DNA of 64,000 bases, taken from Candidatus Tumulicola sp. Its GTDB lineage: Bacteria > Vulcanimicrobiota > Vulcanimicrobiia > Vulcanimicrobiales > Vulcanimicrobiaceae. The first letter of the stretch is position 1. Each line of letters begins with the position of its first letter. The stretch spans positions 558,001 to 622,000 of the forward strand of contig DASXDT010000005.1 in NCBI GenBank assembly GCA_036490475.1, written 5' to 3'. The notes beneath the pieces were generated by a model, which had not been told where the DNA came from, did no database searches, and saw nothing but the letters and a program-made list of their open reading frames with translations. Both the position numbers and the translations under genes were made by a program. This document shows, piece after piece, positions 33,430-42,052 of the stretch.

Positions 33430-34268
33430 CGCTCGTTCTAGATGCGATGCGAGAGACGGTGCGTCGAAAATTCGTGCCGGCGGCGGCCATTCTTACGGCC
33501 GCCGCGACGCTCTTAAGCGTCTGGGGCTTTTGGAGTTTGGCACATCTTCATACCGCCGCCGGGCGACCGATCTCGTTCGTCGAGATGCGTTCGACCACCG
33601 CGGTGCTGGTTATTTTCGGCGGATTCTTATTCAGTTTCGTGCTTGCATTTGGAGCGGCCGTTCTCGCGGCGCCCGCACTCTCGACCGATCTCGAATCGGG
33701 CCTACTGCTACCCATCCTCGCGCGTCCCATTCCGCGCCAACTCGTCGTCGTGTCGAAAATCGCCGGGCTGGCAATCGTGTTAGGGATCTATGCGGCCGTT
33801 GCAAGCGTGTTGGAACTCTGTGCGGTGTACGTGACCACCGGCTACATACCGCCGAATCCACCGGCGGCAATCCTCGCGTTGTGGGGCGTTTCTGCGGTCG
33901 TTTTGTCGCTTACGATGGCGCTCAGCGTTCGCTTGCCGGCACTCGCCAGCAGTTTGGTGGCGGTGATGGGATTCGGCGTCGCGTGGATGGTCGGAATCGT
34001 TGCCGCATTCGCGAACGCATATCACAATGCGACCCTCGAACGTGTGGGCGTGATCTCGCAGTTGCTGCTTCCGACCGACGCGATGTGGCGGCTGGCAGCC
34101 TATCAGTTAGAACCGGTTGCGATGCTCGGACGCAATGGGGGATTCGGACCGCTCGGGCCGTTCTCAGTCGCATCGCCGCCACCGCCGGCGATGGCATGGT
34201 GGACGGTCGCGTGGTGCGCCGGCATCATTGGTCTCGCTTGCTGGATGTTCGCGCGGCGCGACGCATGA
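33423..34268 (+). CDS. ABC-2-type permease
   Basis: 281 residues with about six membrane helices: an N-terminal helix after MRETVRRKF, then four central helices and a last one before the terminal ARRDA. The segment ESGLLLPILARPIPRQLVVVSKIAGL is the cytoplasmic coupling region typical of ABC-2 permeases. It overlaps the ATPase gene by 7 bases, forming a two-component exporter. Substrate unknown. Confidence 0.83.
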   Translation: MLTLVLDAMRETVRRKFVPAAAILTAAATLLSVWGFWSLAHLHTAAGRPISFVEMRSTTAVLVIFGGFLFSFVLAFGAAVLAAPALSTDLESGLLLPILARPIPRQLVVVSKIAGLAIVLGIYAAVASVLELCAVYVTTGYIPPNPPAAILALWGVSAVVLSLTMALSVRLPALASSLVAVMGFGVAWMVGIVAAFANAYHNATLERVGVISQLLLPTDAMWRLAAYQLEPVAMLGRNGGFGPLGPFSVASPPPPAMAWWTVAWCAGIIGLACWMFARRDA

Positions 34269-34882
34269 CCGAATCATGGTACGCGAGCATGTTACCGGCC
34301 GTCTTTATGACCTTATCGCTGCACGACGCCGTCAGCACGGACGTACCCGAATCGTCCAACGGCATCGGCGCACTAGTGGCGGCCAATCGCTTCTTCTTAG
34401 CCGGTGACAACGCTGCCGGGATACAAGCACTCGAGCGCACATGGCAAGATCGCTCCGCGGAACCGCGCGTGCGCCTATGGGCCGCGAACCTGTTGCAGTC
34501 TCGCGGCATCGCCGTTTTCGGTCCGGGTTCGGATGCCGTTCTAGGAGTCGTTTTTCAAGTGCCGGTCGATGGCGGAATCGATACGGTCGCAGCTTATGAG
34601 GACGGCACGTTTCGCTACTACAACGCCATCCGCGGCGCAGTCATGGTCGAGCCGGGAGCCGAAGCGACCGTCAACGCGGATGCAAAAGAACTCGTCCGGC
34701 TCGCGTCCGGCCTTCTGCCACAGGCGCCGGCGCTCGATCGCCCCACTATTTCAGCGTTGACACCCGCAAAGGCGATCGTCGGGAGCGACGACAGCGCGGC
34801 CGGCCAGGCGATATCGCAACAAGCGCTTGTAACGGTTACGTATGCGATGGGTTTGAGCGATCGTCAATCGGCAACCGAATAA
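34265..34882 (+). CDS. Hypothetical protein of the ECF/ABC operon
   Basis: 205 residues, ATG overlapping the permease stop (ATGA). Contains LVAANRFFLAGDNAAGIQALERTWQD, a single helical-hairpin (TPR-like) segment, then a beta-rich part. An N-terminal hydrophobic run (MLPAVFMTLSL) is short. No recognised family. Its coupling to the exporter suggests an accessory role. Its 3' end overlaps the histidine kinase gene by 47 bases on the opposite strand. Confidence 0.6.
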   Translation: MTESWYASMLPAVFMTLSLHDAVSTDVPESSNGIGALVAANRFFLAGDNAAGIQALERTWQDRSAEPRVRLWAANLLQSRGIAVFGPGSDAVLGVVFQVPVDGGIDTVAAYEDGTFRYYNAIRGAVMVEPGAEATVNADAKELVRLASGLLPQAPALDRPTISALTPAKAIVGSDDSAAGQAISQQALVTVTYAMGLSDRQSATE

Positions 34883-36200
34883 CGCACAGCGCGCCGCCGT
34901 CATCGCGATTGCGAAGCTCGATCGATCCGCCGGCACGCTCGACCACTTTGGCCGCAATCGATAAACCGAGACCCGTTCCGCTGGTTCCCTCCGACGTTTC
35001 GCCGCGATAAAACCGGTCGAATCCCGAACGTATGTCGTCACCCGAAAACCCGATGCCGCGATCGGCGACCGTGATTTCGCACCAGCCATCGACGCGGCGC
35101 ACCTCGATCGTAATCGGCGCTCCTCCGGCATATTTCACGGCGTTATCGGTGAGCGCAATCAGCGCTTCGCGGAACTCGCTTTCCGCCGCGCTCACCAACA
35201 CCGGAGCCGGTCCGACGGCGACGCCGATGCGCCGTTGCGCTTCAGCGGCAAATGCGTTTGGAATCTCGCGCGCAACGTCGCGCACGTCGAAGGTCGTTTC
35301 TTTGAGCGGCGCCGCGTGTTCGAGCCGCGCCAACACAATCAGCTCGTCGATCAGCGTCTTCATCCGGCGGCTTTGATCGAGCATCTTCCCGATCGGAACC
35401 GCGGTCGTTTCGTCCCTCGTGCGCGTCGCCATCGAGCTGAGATACCCCATAATTACGGTGAGCGGGGTTCGCAGCTGATGTCCGGCATCCGCAACGAACT
35501 GTCGCATCTCCGCACTGGCGCGAGCCCGCTCGTCGAGCGCTCGCGTAATTTGTTCGACCGCTCGATTATACGCGTGTGCCAGCTCGCTGACTTCGATCGT
35601 GTTGTTGGCCGAAACGCTAGCCGGGGTAAAATCGCCGTCGCCGAAGCGATTGAGCGCGGCCGTCGTGCTTAATAGCGGATCGAGCGAATTGGCGGCCACG
35701 ACGATTGCAATCCGCCATGCCGCAACGATGACGACGGCTGCCACCAACAGCATTGCGACGGCATAGAACTCGAGCGCCCGCGCATAAAAGGCCGGGGCGA
35801 CGAAGAGCAGCGTGCGTACGTCGTCGTGCGAGACGTCCATAGGACGAACTTCGTCCATCAACAAACGCATGACGATATTGGTGTTGAACGGGCCCCGCGG
35901 CGGACCGCGGCGGTCGCCTCGATGCGGCGCGCCGAATCGATCTTCGGTGTGTGTGACGACCGGCAACGGGGCAAGATGCTCGTCGAGATAGGTATCGAGG
36001 CCACGGAGATCGCCGGGATGTTCCGCGGCGTATGGAGCCGCCAGTGCCGGCACTTGCCGGGACGCCGAAAGCAACGCTTCGTGACCCTGATACGCCAGCA
36101 TTTGCGTGCCGAGAACGGCCGTTAGGGCGGCGAGACACAGAACGACCAGCGCGCCGGTGGTGATGTACCACGTAATCAGACGGCTGCGAAGGGAGGCCAA
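34836..36200 (-). CDS. Sensor histidine kinase
   Basis: 454 residues: helix 1 (8-32), periplasmic loop about 110 residues, helix 2 (145-169), HAMP (about 170-225), HisKA with phospho-acceptor His241 in DAGHQLRTPLTVI, and HATPase with LTDNAVKYA, ADRGIGF and GTGLGLSIA. Classic OmpR-partner kinase architecture. TTG start with GGAG upstream, nine bases after the stop of the response regulator gene, which it follows in the same transcript. Confidence 0.92.
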   Translation of the reverse strand: MASLRSRLITWYITTGALVVLCLAALTAVLGTQMLAYQGHEALLSASRQVPALAAPYAAEHPGDLRGLDTYLDEHLAPLPVVTHTEDRFGAPHRGDRRGPPRGPFNTNIVMRLLMDEVRPMDVSHDDVRTLLFVAPAFYARALEFYAVAMLLVAAVVIVAAWRIAIVVAANSLDPLLSTTAALNRFGDGDFTPASVSANNTIEVSELAHAYNRAVEQITRALDERARASAEMRQFVADAGHQLRTPLTVIMGYLSSMATRTRDETTAVPIGKMLDQSRRMKTLIDELIVLARLEHAAPLKETTFDVRDVAREIPNAFAAEAQRRIGVAVGPAPVLVSAAESEFREALIALTDNAVKYAGGAPITIEVRRVDGWCEITVADRGIGFSGDDIRSGFDRFYRGETSEGTSGTGLGLSIAAKVVERAGGSIELRNRDDGGALCVIRLPIDDRSNPSHT

Positions 36201-36209
36201 GCGTCTCCG

Positions 36210-36893
36210 TTACGAACGCAGCGTGTAGCCGGCTCCGCGCAGCGTGACGATCAGCGGCTCGTCTTCTCCGGCCGCATTCAACTTGATGCGCAGATAGCGG
36301 ATGAACGTTTCCACGTTATTTTGCGAGACATCGGAATCGAAACCCCAAACGCGATCGATCAAATCGTCTTTGCTGAACACGCGGCGTGGCTCGCGCATAA
36401 ACGTTTCGAGCAGCGAGAACTCGCGCGTGGTCAACACGATGTCGCGCCCGCCGCGTGCGATGGTGCGCCGGTTGCGATTCATCTCGAGATCGTTAAAGGT
36501 GAGGATGTCCGGCTGATCGAGTTGCGGCCGGCGTAGCGCCGAACGGATTCGCGCGATCAACTCCGGCGTTTCAAACGGTTTGGCGAGATACTGGTCGGCG
36601 CCGCGTTCCAAGCCGAGCACTTTATCGCCCGTGTCGCCTTTGGCACTCAAAATAAAGATTGGCGCTTGGGTAAGCGCGCGAAATCGCGGAAGAATGCTCA
36701 CGCCGTCGATTTTCGGCATCATGACGTCGAGCAGAATCAACGCCGGTTCCCACTCGCGCGTCAGCGCTAGGCCGGCGGGGCCGTCTCGGGCAGTGCGCAC
36801 TTCGAAGCCGGCCAGCTCCAGCTCGGAACTGAGAAGACATCTGATATCTTCCTCATCGTCGACGACGACGATGCGAGCTCCGCGTGCGTCCAT
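36210..36893 (-). CDS. OmpR/PhoB-family response regulator
   Basis: 227 residues. Receiver domain with acidic pocket DDEE (12-15), phospho-acceptor Asp56 in LLDVMMP and Lys105 in LAKPF; C-terminal winged helix (about 130-226) ending GAGYTLRS. Partner of the histidine kinase encoded directly downstream. Target genes are unknown; the divergent cytochrome c gene is one candidate. Confidence 0.93.
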   Translation of the reverse strand: MDARGARIVVVDDEEDIRCLLSSELELAGFEVRTARDGPAGLALTREWEPALILLDVMMPKIDGVSILPRFRALTQAPIFILSAKGDTGDKVLGLERGADQYLAKPFETPELIARIRSALRRPQLDQPDILTFNDLEMNRNRRTIARGGRDIVLTTREFSLLETFMREPRRVFSKDDLIDRVWGFDSDVSQNNVETFIRYLRIKLNAAGEDEPLIVTLRGAGYTLRS

Positions 36894-36989
36894 ATACCTC
36901 TCTTAGCGCGCCCAACTGAGGCCAACCTTGGATTCTCGTCAGAACCGCCCAAGCCCCCGGCTCTACGCTCGGCCCATGAGGTTCGAGCC

Positions 36990-37532
36990 ATGAAGTGGCC
37001 AATCGCTGCAATTCTCGGCGGCATCTTGGCCGGCGCACTGCTCACCATCGTCGTCGAATTGTTGCTCGCCTATATCGTCGTTCGCTCGGGCGCGCTGCCG
37101 GCCAACGCCGATGCTCGGCCTCCGGGCTTGGAGCGCTGGATCGCACGGACGTCGCTGCGCGCAGCCATCCAACGCGAGGCGCCCAAAGGCGACAATCCCG
37201 TGCAACCGACCGGCGCCAATCTCGGCGCCGGCATGAAGACATACGTCGTAAACTGCTCTGTCTGCCATGGTGTGGCCGACGGAAACGCTACCAACCTCGC
37301 GGCAGGTCTGTACCAACGCCCACCGCAGTTCGCCGCGCACGGCGTTGAGGACGACCCGCCCGGCGTGACGTATTGGAAGGTGTATCACGGTATTCGGCTT
37401 ACCGGAATGCCGTCGTATTCAGCGACCTTAACGGACAATGAAATCTGGCAAGTGACCGCGTTTCTCTCGAATATGGACCAGCTTCCGGCTGTAGTCGAGG
37501 CGCAGTGGAAGAAAGCGCAAACACCCAAATAA
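36990..37532 (+). CDS. Membrane-anchored mono-haem cytochrome c
   Basis: 180 residues with an N-terminal membrane helix (about 5-31) and one haem site CSVCHG (Cys89, Cys92, His93) and axial Met140 in RLTGMPSY. Class I cytochrome c of the kind used to shuttle electrons outside the inner membrane. Transcribed divergently from the response regulator gene, 96 bases apart. Confidence 0.9.
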   Translation: MKWPIAAILGGILAGALLTIVVELLLAYIVVRSGALPANADARPPGLERWIARTSLRAAIQREAPKGDNPVQPTGANLGAGMKTYVVNCSVCHGVADGNATNLAAGLYQRPPQFAAHGVEDDPPGVTYWKVYHGIRLTGMPSYSATLTDNEIWQVTAFLSNMDQLPAVVEAQWKKAQTPK

Positions 37533-37569
37533 CTGGGTCGAGGAGCGGTCGCTTGGGTAGAGGCTCTCA

Positions 37570-38484
37570 ATGCTCGGAGTGCTCAAGAGCGTCGCGATCG
37601 AATTCGGCCGCGACAAGATTATGCGGTTGGCATCATCCATTGCCTTTGGGGCGATCTTTTCTATTGCGCCGTTGCTCATCGTCGTCATCGGCGTCGCCGG
37701 CTGGCTTCTCGGAATCAATAACGGCGGCCATGGCAATCATCTCGCGGAAAACGCGATTCTCGATCAAGTGAATCGCGCCGCCGGTCCGGGCGCGGCGGAC
37801 ACGGTTCGCCAGATGATTGCGGCAGCGTTCAATAAACCGCGTCAAAGCGTCATCGCGCAGATCGTCGGATGGGTGACCTTCGCACTCGGCGCCGCCGCAC
37901 TATTCGGTGCGCTCCAAGATTCGCTCAATTCCATCTGGCAGATAGAATCCACCAAGGGCGGGTGGAAACAGATGGTCCGTGGTCGCACTGCCTCGTTCCT
38001 GATGATTCTGGTCGTCATCTTTCTTCTATTGGGAACGTTTGCGGCGAATGCGTCGATTGCGTTTGCCACAACACACTTTTCGAACCCACTCGGCTCCGCG
38101 GCGAACGCCGCGGTGGTCGCGACCAGCAACCTAGTCGTTACGTTCATTTTGTTGACGCTCGCTTTTGCAGCCATCTACAAAGTGCTGCCGGACGTCAGCA
38201 TCGGGTGGCGCGGCGTGTGGATCGGCGCCCTCGTAACTGCGCTCCTCTTTCTGCTGGGCGAAGCGTTAATCGCGCTGTATTTATCGCGCGCAGCGGTGGC
38301 ATCTGCGTACGGAGCCGCAGGATCGCTGTTAGCGATGCTCCTTTGGATATACTATTCGTCCATCGTGCTACTGGTGGGTGCCGAGTTCACCAAAGTGGCC
38401 GCCCGACGCGTGCGGACGTTCGCCCCGAGCACCGTGCGCAAGCTGACCGAACACCCGGCTGGAATAGATCCTCGTTCTGCGTAG
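37570..38484 (+). CDS. YihY/BrkB-family inner-membrane protein
   Basis: 304 residues with six membrane helices. RLASSIAFGAIFSIAPLLIVVIGVAGWLLG at the start, WLTF-like AQIVGWVTFALGAAALFGALQDSLNSIW, and the terminal SLLAMLLWIYYSSIVLLVGAEFTKV are the hallmarks of the family once wrongly named RNase BN. Function unknown, probably transport. It lies 37 bases after the cytochrome gene in the same direction. Confidence 0.9.
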   Translation: MLGVLKSVAIEFGRDKIMRLASSIAFGAIFSIAPLLIVVIGVAGWLLGINNGGHGNHLAENAILDQVNRAAGPGAADTVRQMIAAAFNKPRQSVIAQIVGWVTFALGAAALFGALQDSLNSIWQIESTKGGWKQMVRGRTASFLMILVVIFLLLGTFAANASIAFATTHFSNPLGSAANAAVVATSNLVVTFILLTLAFAAIYKVLPDVSIGWRGVWIGALVTALLFLLGEALIALYLSRAAVASAYGAAGSLLAMLLWIYYSSIVLLVGAEFTKVAARRVRTFAPSTVRKLTEHPAGIDPRSA

Positions 38485-38485
38485 A

Positions 38486-39544
38486 CTAACCGGCGTAGAT
38501 TGGGTAATCGGTGTAGCCGCGGGCGTCGCCGCCGAAGAAGGTCGCCGGATCCGCTTCGTTTAGCGGGCGATCGCGCTGTAAGCGTTCGACGAGGTCTGGG
38601 TTTGCCAGCGCAAATCGTCCGATGCTCGCTACGTCGGCCAGCTCCGCATCGACATCGACGGCGACTTCCGCACGCGGCCGATTGGGACGATTAACCAACA
38701 AGCTCGTCGACCAGGCACTTCGAATCCACGCCAGCAGATTTTCGTCCCCGCCGTGCACCACGTGCAGGTAGGCGAGATTCAATACTGCTAGTTTCGGAAC
38801 GAGCGTCCTATACAGCGTCGTCGTGTCGCCTTCGACGATATCGTTGAATGGATTGCCGGGCGAAATGTGGATGCCGGTACGTTCGGCCCCGATTTCGGAG
38901 GCTATGGCATCCGCGACTTCCACCGCAAATCGCACGCGGTTTTCGAACGAACCGCCGTAAGCATCGGTTCGACGGTTGGCGTTTTCAGAAAGAAATTGAT
39001 GGACCAGATAGCCGTTCGCGCCGTGAATCTCGACGCCGTCGGCTCCCGCTTCGATCGCGCAGGCAGCGGCGTGCCGAAACTCATCGATCGTCGTCGCGAT
39101 CTCGCCGATTTCCAGCGGGCGCGGTTCGGCAAAATCTTGCATTCCGGTCAGCGTGAACATTTGTCCGAGGGCGCGCACCGCCGACGGCCCGACCACGTCG
39201 CCACCCTTTGGAGAGTTCGAAGGATGCGAGATGCGCCCGACGTGCATGATCTGAATGAACACTTTGCCGCCCGCCGCATGCACCGCATCGGTGACGAATC
39301 GCCAACCCGCGATCTGTTCTTTGGTGTAGATGCCTGGCGTGAACACATACCCTTGCCCGGCATCCGAAGGCTGCGTGCCCTCGGTGATGATGAGGCCGTT
39401 CGACGCGCGCTGTGCGTAATACGTCGCGTTGAGAGCGGTAGGAACTCCCTCTGCCGTTGCGCGGGAGCGGGTCATCGGCGCCATCGCAACGCGATTTCGA
39501 AGCGTCAACGCACCAACTTCGACTGATTCCCAAAGCTTGTTCAT
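38486..39544 (-). CDS. Alkene reductase, Old Yellow Enzyme family
   Basis: 352 residues, FMN-binding barrel. Start segment LWESVEVGALTLRNRVAMAPMTRSRA; substrate-binding VEIHGANGYLVHQFLSENANRRTD, RVRFAVEVADAI and the C-terminal YTDYPIY are classic NemA/XenB/OYE features. Reduces activated C=C bonds, nitro esters or nitroaromatics with NAD(P)H. ATG 39544 is chosen because this is where homologues begin; the frame remains open 300 bases further without similarity. Confidence 0.93.
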   Translation of the reverse strand: MNKLWESVEVGALTLRNRVAMAPMTRSRATAEGVPTALNATYYAQRASNGLIITEGTQPSDAGQGYVFTPGIYTKEQIAGWRFVTDAVHAAGGKVFIQIMHVGRISHPSNSPKGGDVVGPSAVRALGQMFTLTGMQDFAEPRPLEIGEIATTIDEFRHAAACAIEAGADGVEIHGANGYLVHQFLSENANRRTDAYGGSFENRVRFAVEVADAIASEIGAERTGIHISPGNPFNDIVEGDTTTLYRTLVPKLAVLNLAYLHVVHGGDENLLAWIRSAWSTSLLVNRPNRPRAEVAVDVDAELADVASIGRFALANPDLVERLQRDRPLNEADPATFFGGDARGYTDYPIYAG

Positions 39545-39560
39545 GTAACGCGCTAACTCG

Positions 39561-40409
39561 TCAATGCTCGGCTTGGATGCGCTCTGCAACGAGATGCCGC
39601 AAACCCAGTTGCCAGTCCGCCGGATCGAAAGAATCGCGTAGCGCCGACCGCACGTAATCTTCGAGTTCGGCCCTACCCGATTGCGAAAGCCTGGCGATGT
39701 TATACATCGAGAGCAGCATCTCGCGAACTTCCTGCGCCGTTTCGAAGCGAAGGGCGACATTGCGTAATTCGACCGATTGCCAGTCGTCGCTCTCGAAGAG
39801 GGCGCGGGACGTTTCCTCGGTATCGGTGGCCGAGTCGCCCACATCGAGTCTCGCTAACCGTTCGTTCGATTCGATTTCGTGCAGTTTTCCGCCAAAGCCG
39901 CGTATGCCCGGACCGGTGCCTCGAGCCGGTCCGAAAATCGCAGCAAACATTGCCCCCGGGCGAAGAACGCGCGCGATCTCCTTCGTGACGGTGCGGGCGT
40001 CGTCGAATAACATGAACGCCATGTGACAGACGACGGCATCGATGCTGCCGGTTGGAAATGGCAAATCTTCAACCGGACGCTCTTCGAAACGCACGTCCCC
40101 CGGATACACGCGTTCGAGAGCCAGGCGAATCTCTTCTGATGAGGCGTCGACGCCAACGAGCGTAGCTTGGGGAAACCGCTCGGAGATCAACTGGAGCAAA
40201 TACCCGTCGCCGCAAGCGATATCGACGACTGTTTTGCCGCTCGAGAGCGCCGCGACATCGTCTACCAGCAGACCATAGGTAGAAACATCGCTCCCCGCAA
40301 CGCGCCCGGACGCATAGTGCCTCGCCGTACCGCCGGCAAAACGCGCGTGCCACGCGTGCAAGAAGCTCGAGCCGCTCAACTCTTCGAACATGAGACGTCG
40401 AGATTCCAT
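39561..40409 (-). CDS. Class I SAM-dependent methyltransferase
   Basis: 282 residues. Motif I VVDIACGDGYLLQLI, acidic loop VGVDASSEEI, motif IV IDAVVCHMAFMLFDD and post-motif VLRPGAMFAAIF define a Methyltransf_11/25-type Rossmann enzyme. Precedes the alkene reductase gene by 16 bases in the same direction. It is also transcribed away from the repeat-peptide operon, 182 bases apart, so a role in modifying that product is possible but not shown. ATG 40409 or 40391 may be the start. Confidence 0.82.
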   Translation of the reverse strand: MESRRLMFEELSGSSFLHAWHARFAGGTARHYASGRVAGSDVSTYGLLVDDVAALSSGKTVVDIACGDGYLLQLISERFPQATLVGVDASSEEIRLALERVYPGDVRFEERPVEDLPFPTGSIDAVVCHMAFMLFDDARTVTKEIARVLRPGAMFAAIFGPARGTGPGIRGFGGKLHEIESNERLARLDVGDSATDTEETSRALFESDDWQSVELRNVALRFETAQEVREMLLSMYNIARLSQSGRAELEDYVRSALRDSFDPADWQLGLRHLVAERIQAEH

Positions 40410-40591
40410 CAAAGCCCGGCCCCAGCCCTGTCGCTTCCTACCGCCGGACGCAGGCGAACGTACGCGTTCGACGCACCCGATATAAGAGCGAATCTGCAAC
40501 TCAGTGACTCCGAAGGCCGTTTTACGGTACGCTGTCCTGGGCAAGGCATATAAACACTTTGGTACATCACTCTCTAGAACGGAGTCGAACC

Positions 40592-40840
40592 ATGTTTGAA
40601 GACGACAACCTCGACGGTCGCGAGGGACCCGCCGACGGCGGCGCTTCCGGAACGCCGGGAGTTCACGACGGCGGCGCGGATGGCGGCGCAGACGGCGGAG
40701 CTGAAGGTCCAGCCGACGGCGGTGCCTCGGGCAAACCCGGCGTTCACGACGGCGGAGCAGATGGTGGCGCTGACGGCGGTGCCGACGGCGACGGCGGAGC
40801 CGATGGCGGCGCCGACGGGGGAGCGGACGGCGGAGCGTAA
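40592..40840 (+). CDS. Gly-Ala-Asp-Gly repeat peptide (candidate modified-peptide precursor)
   Basis: 82 residues. A ten-residue acidic leader (MFEDDNLDGR) is followed by two copies of a 27-residue unit (11-37 and 38-64, differing only Thr/Lys at one site), each EGPADGGASG-x-PGVHDGG plus GADGG steps, and an 18-residue GADGG tail (65-82). Composition is almost only Gly, Ala, Asp with two His and few others; no Cys, Ser clusters or hydrophobic core, so not a globular protein. Start ATG has GGAG eight bases before. It is followed directly by a JmjC oxygenase gene. I interpret it as a substrate peptide for Asp/His hydroxylation; no family is recognised. Confidence 0.75.
   Translation: MFEDDNLDGREGPADGGASGTPGVHDGGADGGADGGAEGPADGGASGKPGVHDGGADGGADGGADGDGGADGGADGGADGGA
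40622..40783 (+). repeat. Two tandem 81-base coding repeats
   Basis: Units 40622-40702 and 40703-40783 encode the same 27 residues with one substitution, but differ at many third codon positions (for example ggcggcgcttccgga versus ggcggtgcctcgggc). The protein repeat has therefore been kept by selection rather than by recent slippage. Confidence 0.8.
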
Positions 40841-40963
40841 CTCCCGATCGATCCGTTATCTCGAATCACAGGACTCGCAGTTGAGGAGTTCGCCGCGCGG
40901 CATTGGGGCGTCGCCCCGCTGCTTCGAACGGCGGCGCAACGTTCCGAAGACGACTTCGGAGAT
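40841..40963 (+). other. N-terminal coding stretch of the oxygenase lacking a start codon
   Basis: In the same frame as both the repeat peptide and the oxygenase, these 41 codons read LPIDPLSRITGLAVEEFAAR, then HWGVAPLLRTAAQRSEDDFG, then D; this looks like the conserved N-terminus of cupin-4/JmjC proteins. There is no ATG, GTG or TTG in this frame between the peptide's TAA (40838-40840) and TTG 40964. Either the oxygenase starts at a rare codon such as ATC 40847, or it is made by readthrough of TAA, or the N-terminus is lost. Confidence 0.6.
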
Positions 40964-42052
40964 TTGCTGTCGCTCGACGCGGTCGATGAGTTAGTCTCGC
41001 AGCGAGGGCTGCGAACGCCCTTTGTCCGCATGAGCCGGGACGGCGACTTGTTGTCGCCGTCCCGTTTCACACGCGGCGGTGGTGCCGGCGCGGAGATCGG
41101 CGACCAGGTCGCCGACGATAAAGTTCTCACGGAATTCGTTTCGGGCGCGACGCTCGTCTTGCAGGGCGTGCACCGCACGTGGGCTCCGGTCCGAACGTTT
41201 GCCGAAGGACTCTCGGCGCAGCTCGGTCATCCCGTGCAAGTCAACGCCTACGTAACGCCGCCCCAAAACACCGGCTTCGCGCCGCACTACGACGTGCACG
41301 ACGTTTTCGTTCTGCAGTTCGCAGGCCGCAAGCGATGGTTGGTGCACGAACCGGTGTTGCCGGCGCCGCTTCGAGATCAAACTTGGCAGCAACGCAAATC
41401 GGCCGTCGATGCACGCGCATCTGAAACACCGCTGATCGATTGCGTGCTCGAACGCGGCGACGTGCTCTATCTGCCGCGCGGCTACATTCACTCGGCGATG
41501 TCCCTCGACGATATCTCAGGCCATCTTACGATCGGCGTACACCCGGTTACCCGCCGGATGCTTGCGGACCAGATCCTGAGCGAACTTTCAGACGATGTCG
41601 CGTTGCGTCGCTCGTTACCGATCGGAGTCGACCTGTCGGATGAAGACGCGATCGAAGCCGATCTTGCGGCGACGGTCGCAGCGCTGCACGCTGCCATCGA
41701 CCGCTTCGATCGAACGGCGATCGCACGCGCGCTGGGGCGCTATCTCGCCGCGTCGACGCGTCCCGTTGCAATTCGGCCGTTCGAACAGATCGCCGCATCG
41801 GGGAAACTGACCCCGAGCGATCGCGTGCGCTTGCGTCCGGGTTTGCGTCTTACACTGCAGGTCGACAGCGAGCATGTCGCGGTGATATTGCCCGATCGAG
41901 AAATCCGATTCCCGGCGAGTCAGGCGCAAGCCGTACGCCTCGCCACTTCTGGGCGCGACATCTCTGCCGAAAAACTTCCCAGCACCGACTCGAACGACGG
42001 ATTGGCTCTCCTTTCGCAATTGTTGCGCGATGGCGTGGTCGTCCCGGCATGA
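40964..42052 (+). CDS. JmjC/cupin-4 type Fe(II)/2-oxoglutarate oxygenase
   Basis: 362 residues from TTG 40964 (longer if the upstream stretch is translated). The iron triad His108-x-Asp110...His176 is in APHYDVHDVFVLQ and LPRGYIHSAMS; RKRWLVHEP carries the usual basic residue of the oxoglutarate site region. This is the ROXA/MINA/NO66-like group, whose known members hydroxylate Arg or His side chains of proteins; related JmjC enzymes hydroxylate Asp. The C-terminal 150 residues form a helical/winged segment. Adjacent peptide rich in Asp and His is the obvious candidate substrate. Its stop overlaps the next gene (ATGA). Confidence 0.87.
   Translation: MLSLDAVDELVSQRGLRTPFVRMSRDGDLLSPSRFTRGGGAGAEIGDQVADDKVLTEFVSGATLVLQGVHRTWAPVRTFAEGLSAQLGHPVQVNAYVTPPQNTGFAPHYDVHDVFVLQFAGRKRWLVHEPVLPAPLRDQTWQQRKSAVDARASETPLIDCVLERGDVLYLPRGYIHSAMSLDDISGHLTIGVHPVTRRMLADQILSELSDDVALRRSLPIGVDLSDEDAIEADLAATVAALHAAIDRFDRTAIARALGRYLAASTRPVAIRPFEQIAASGKLTPSDRVRLRPGLRLTLQVDSEHVAVILPDREIRFPASQAQAVRLATSGRDISAEKLPSTDSNDGLALLSQLLRDGVVVPA

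Noticed and set aside
40622-40837. Array resembling CRISPR repeats
   Set aside because: The units are in frame, lack spacers and code a conserved peptide.
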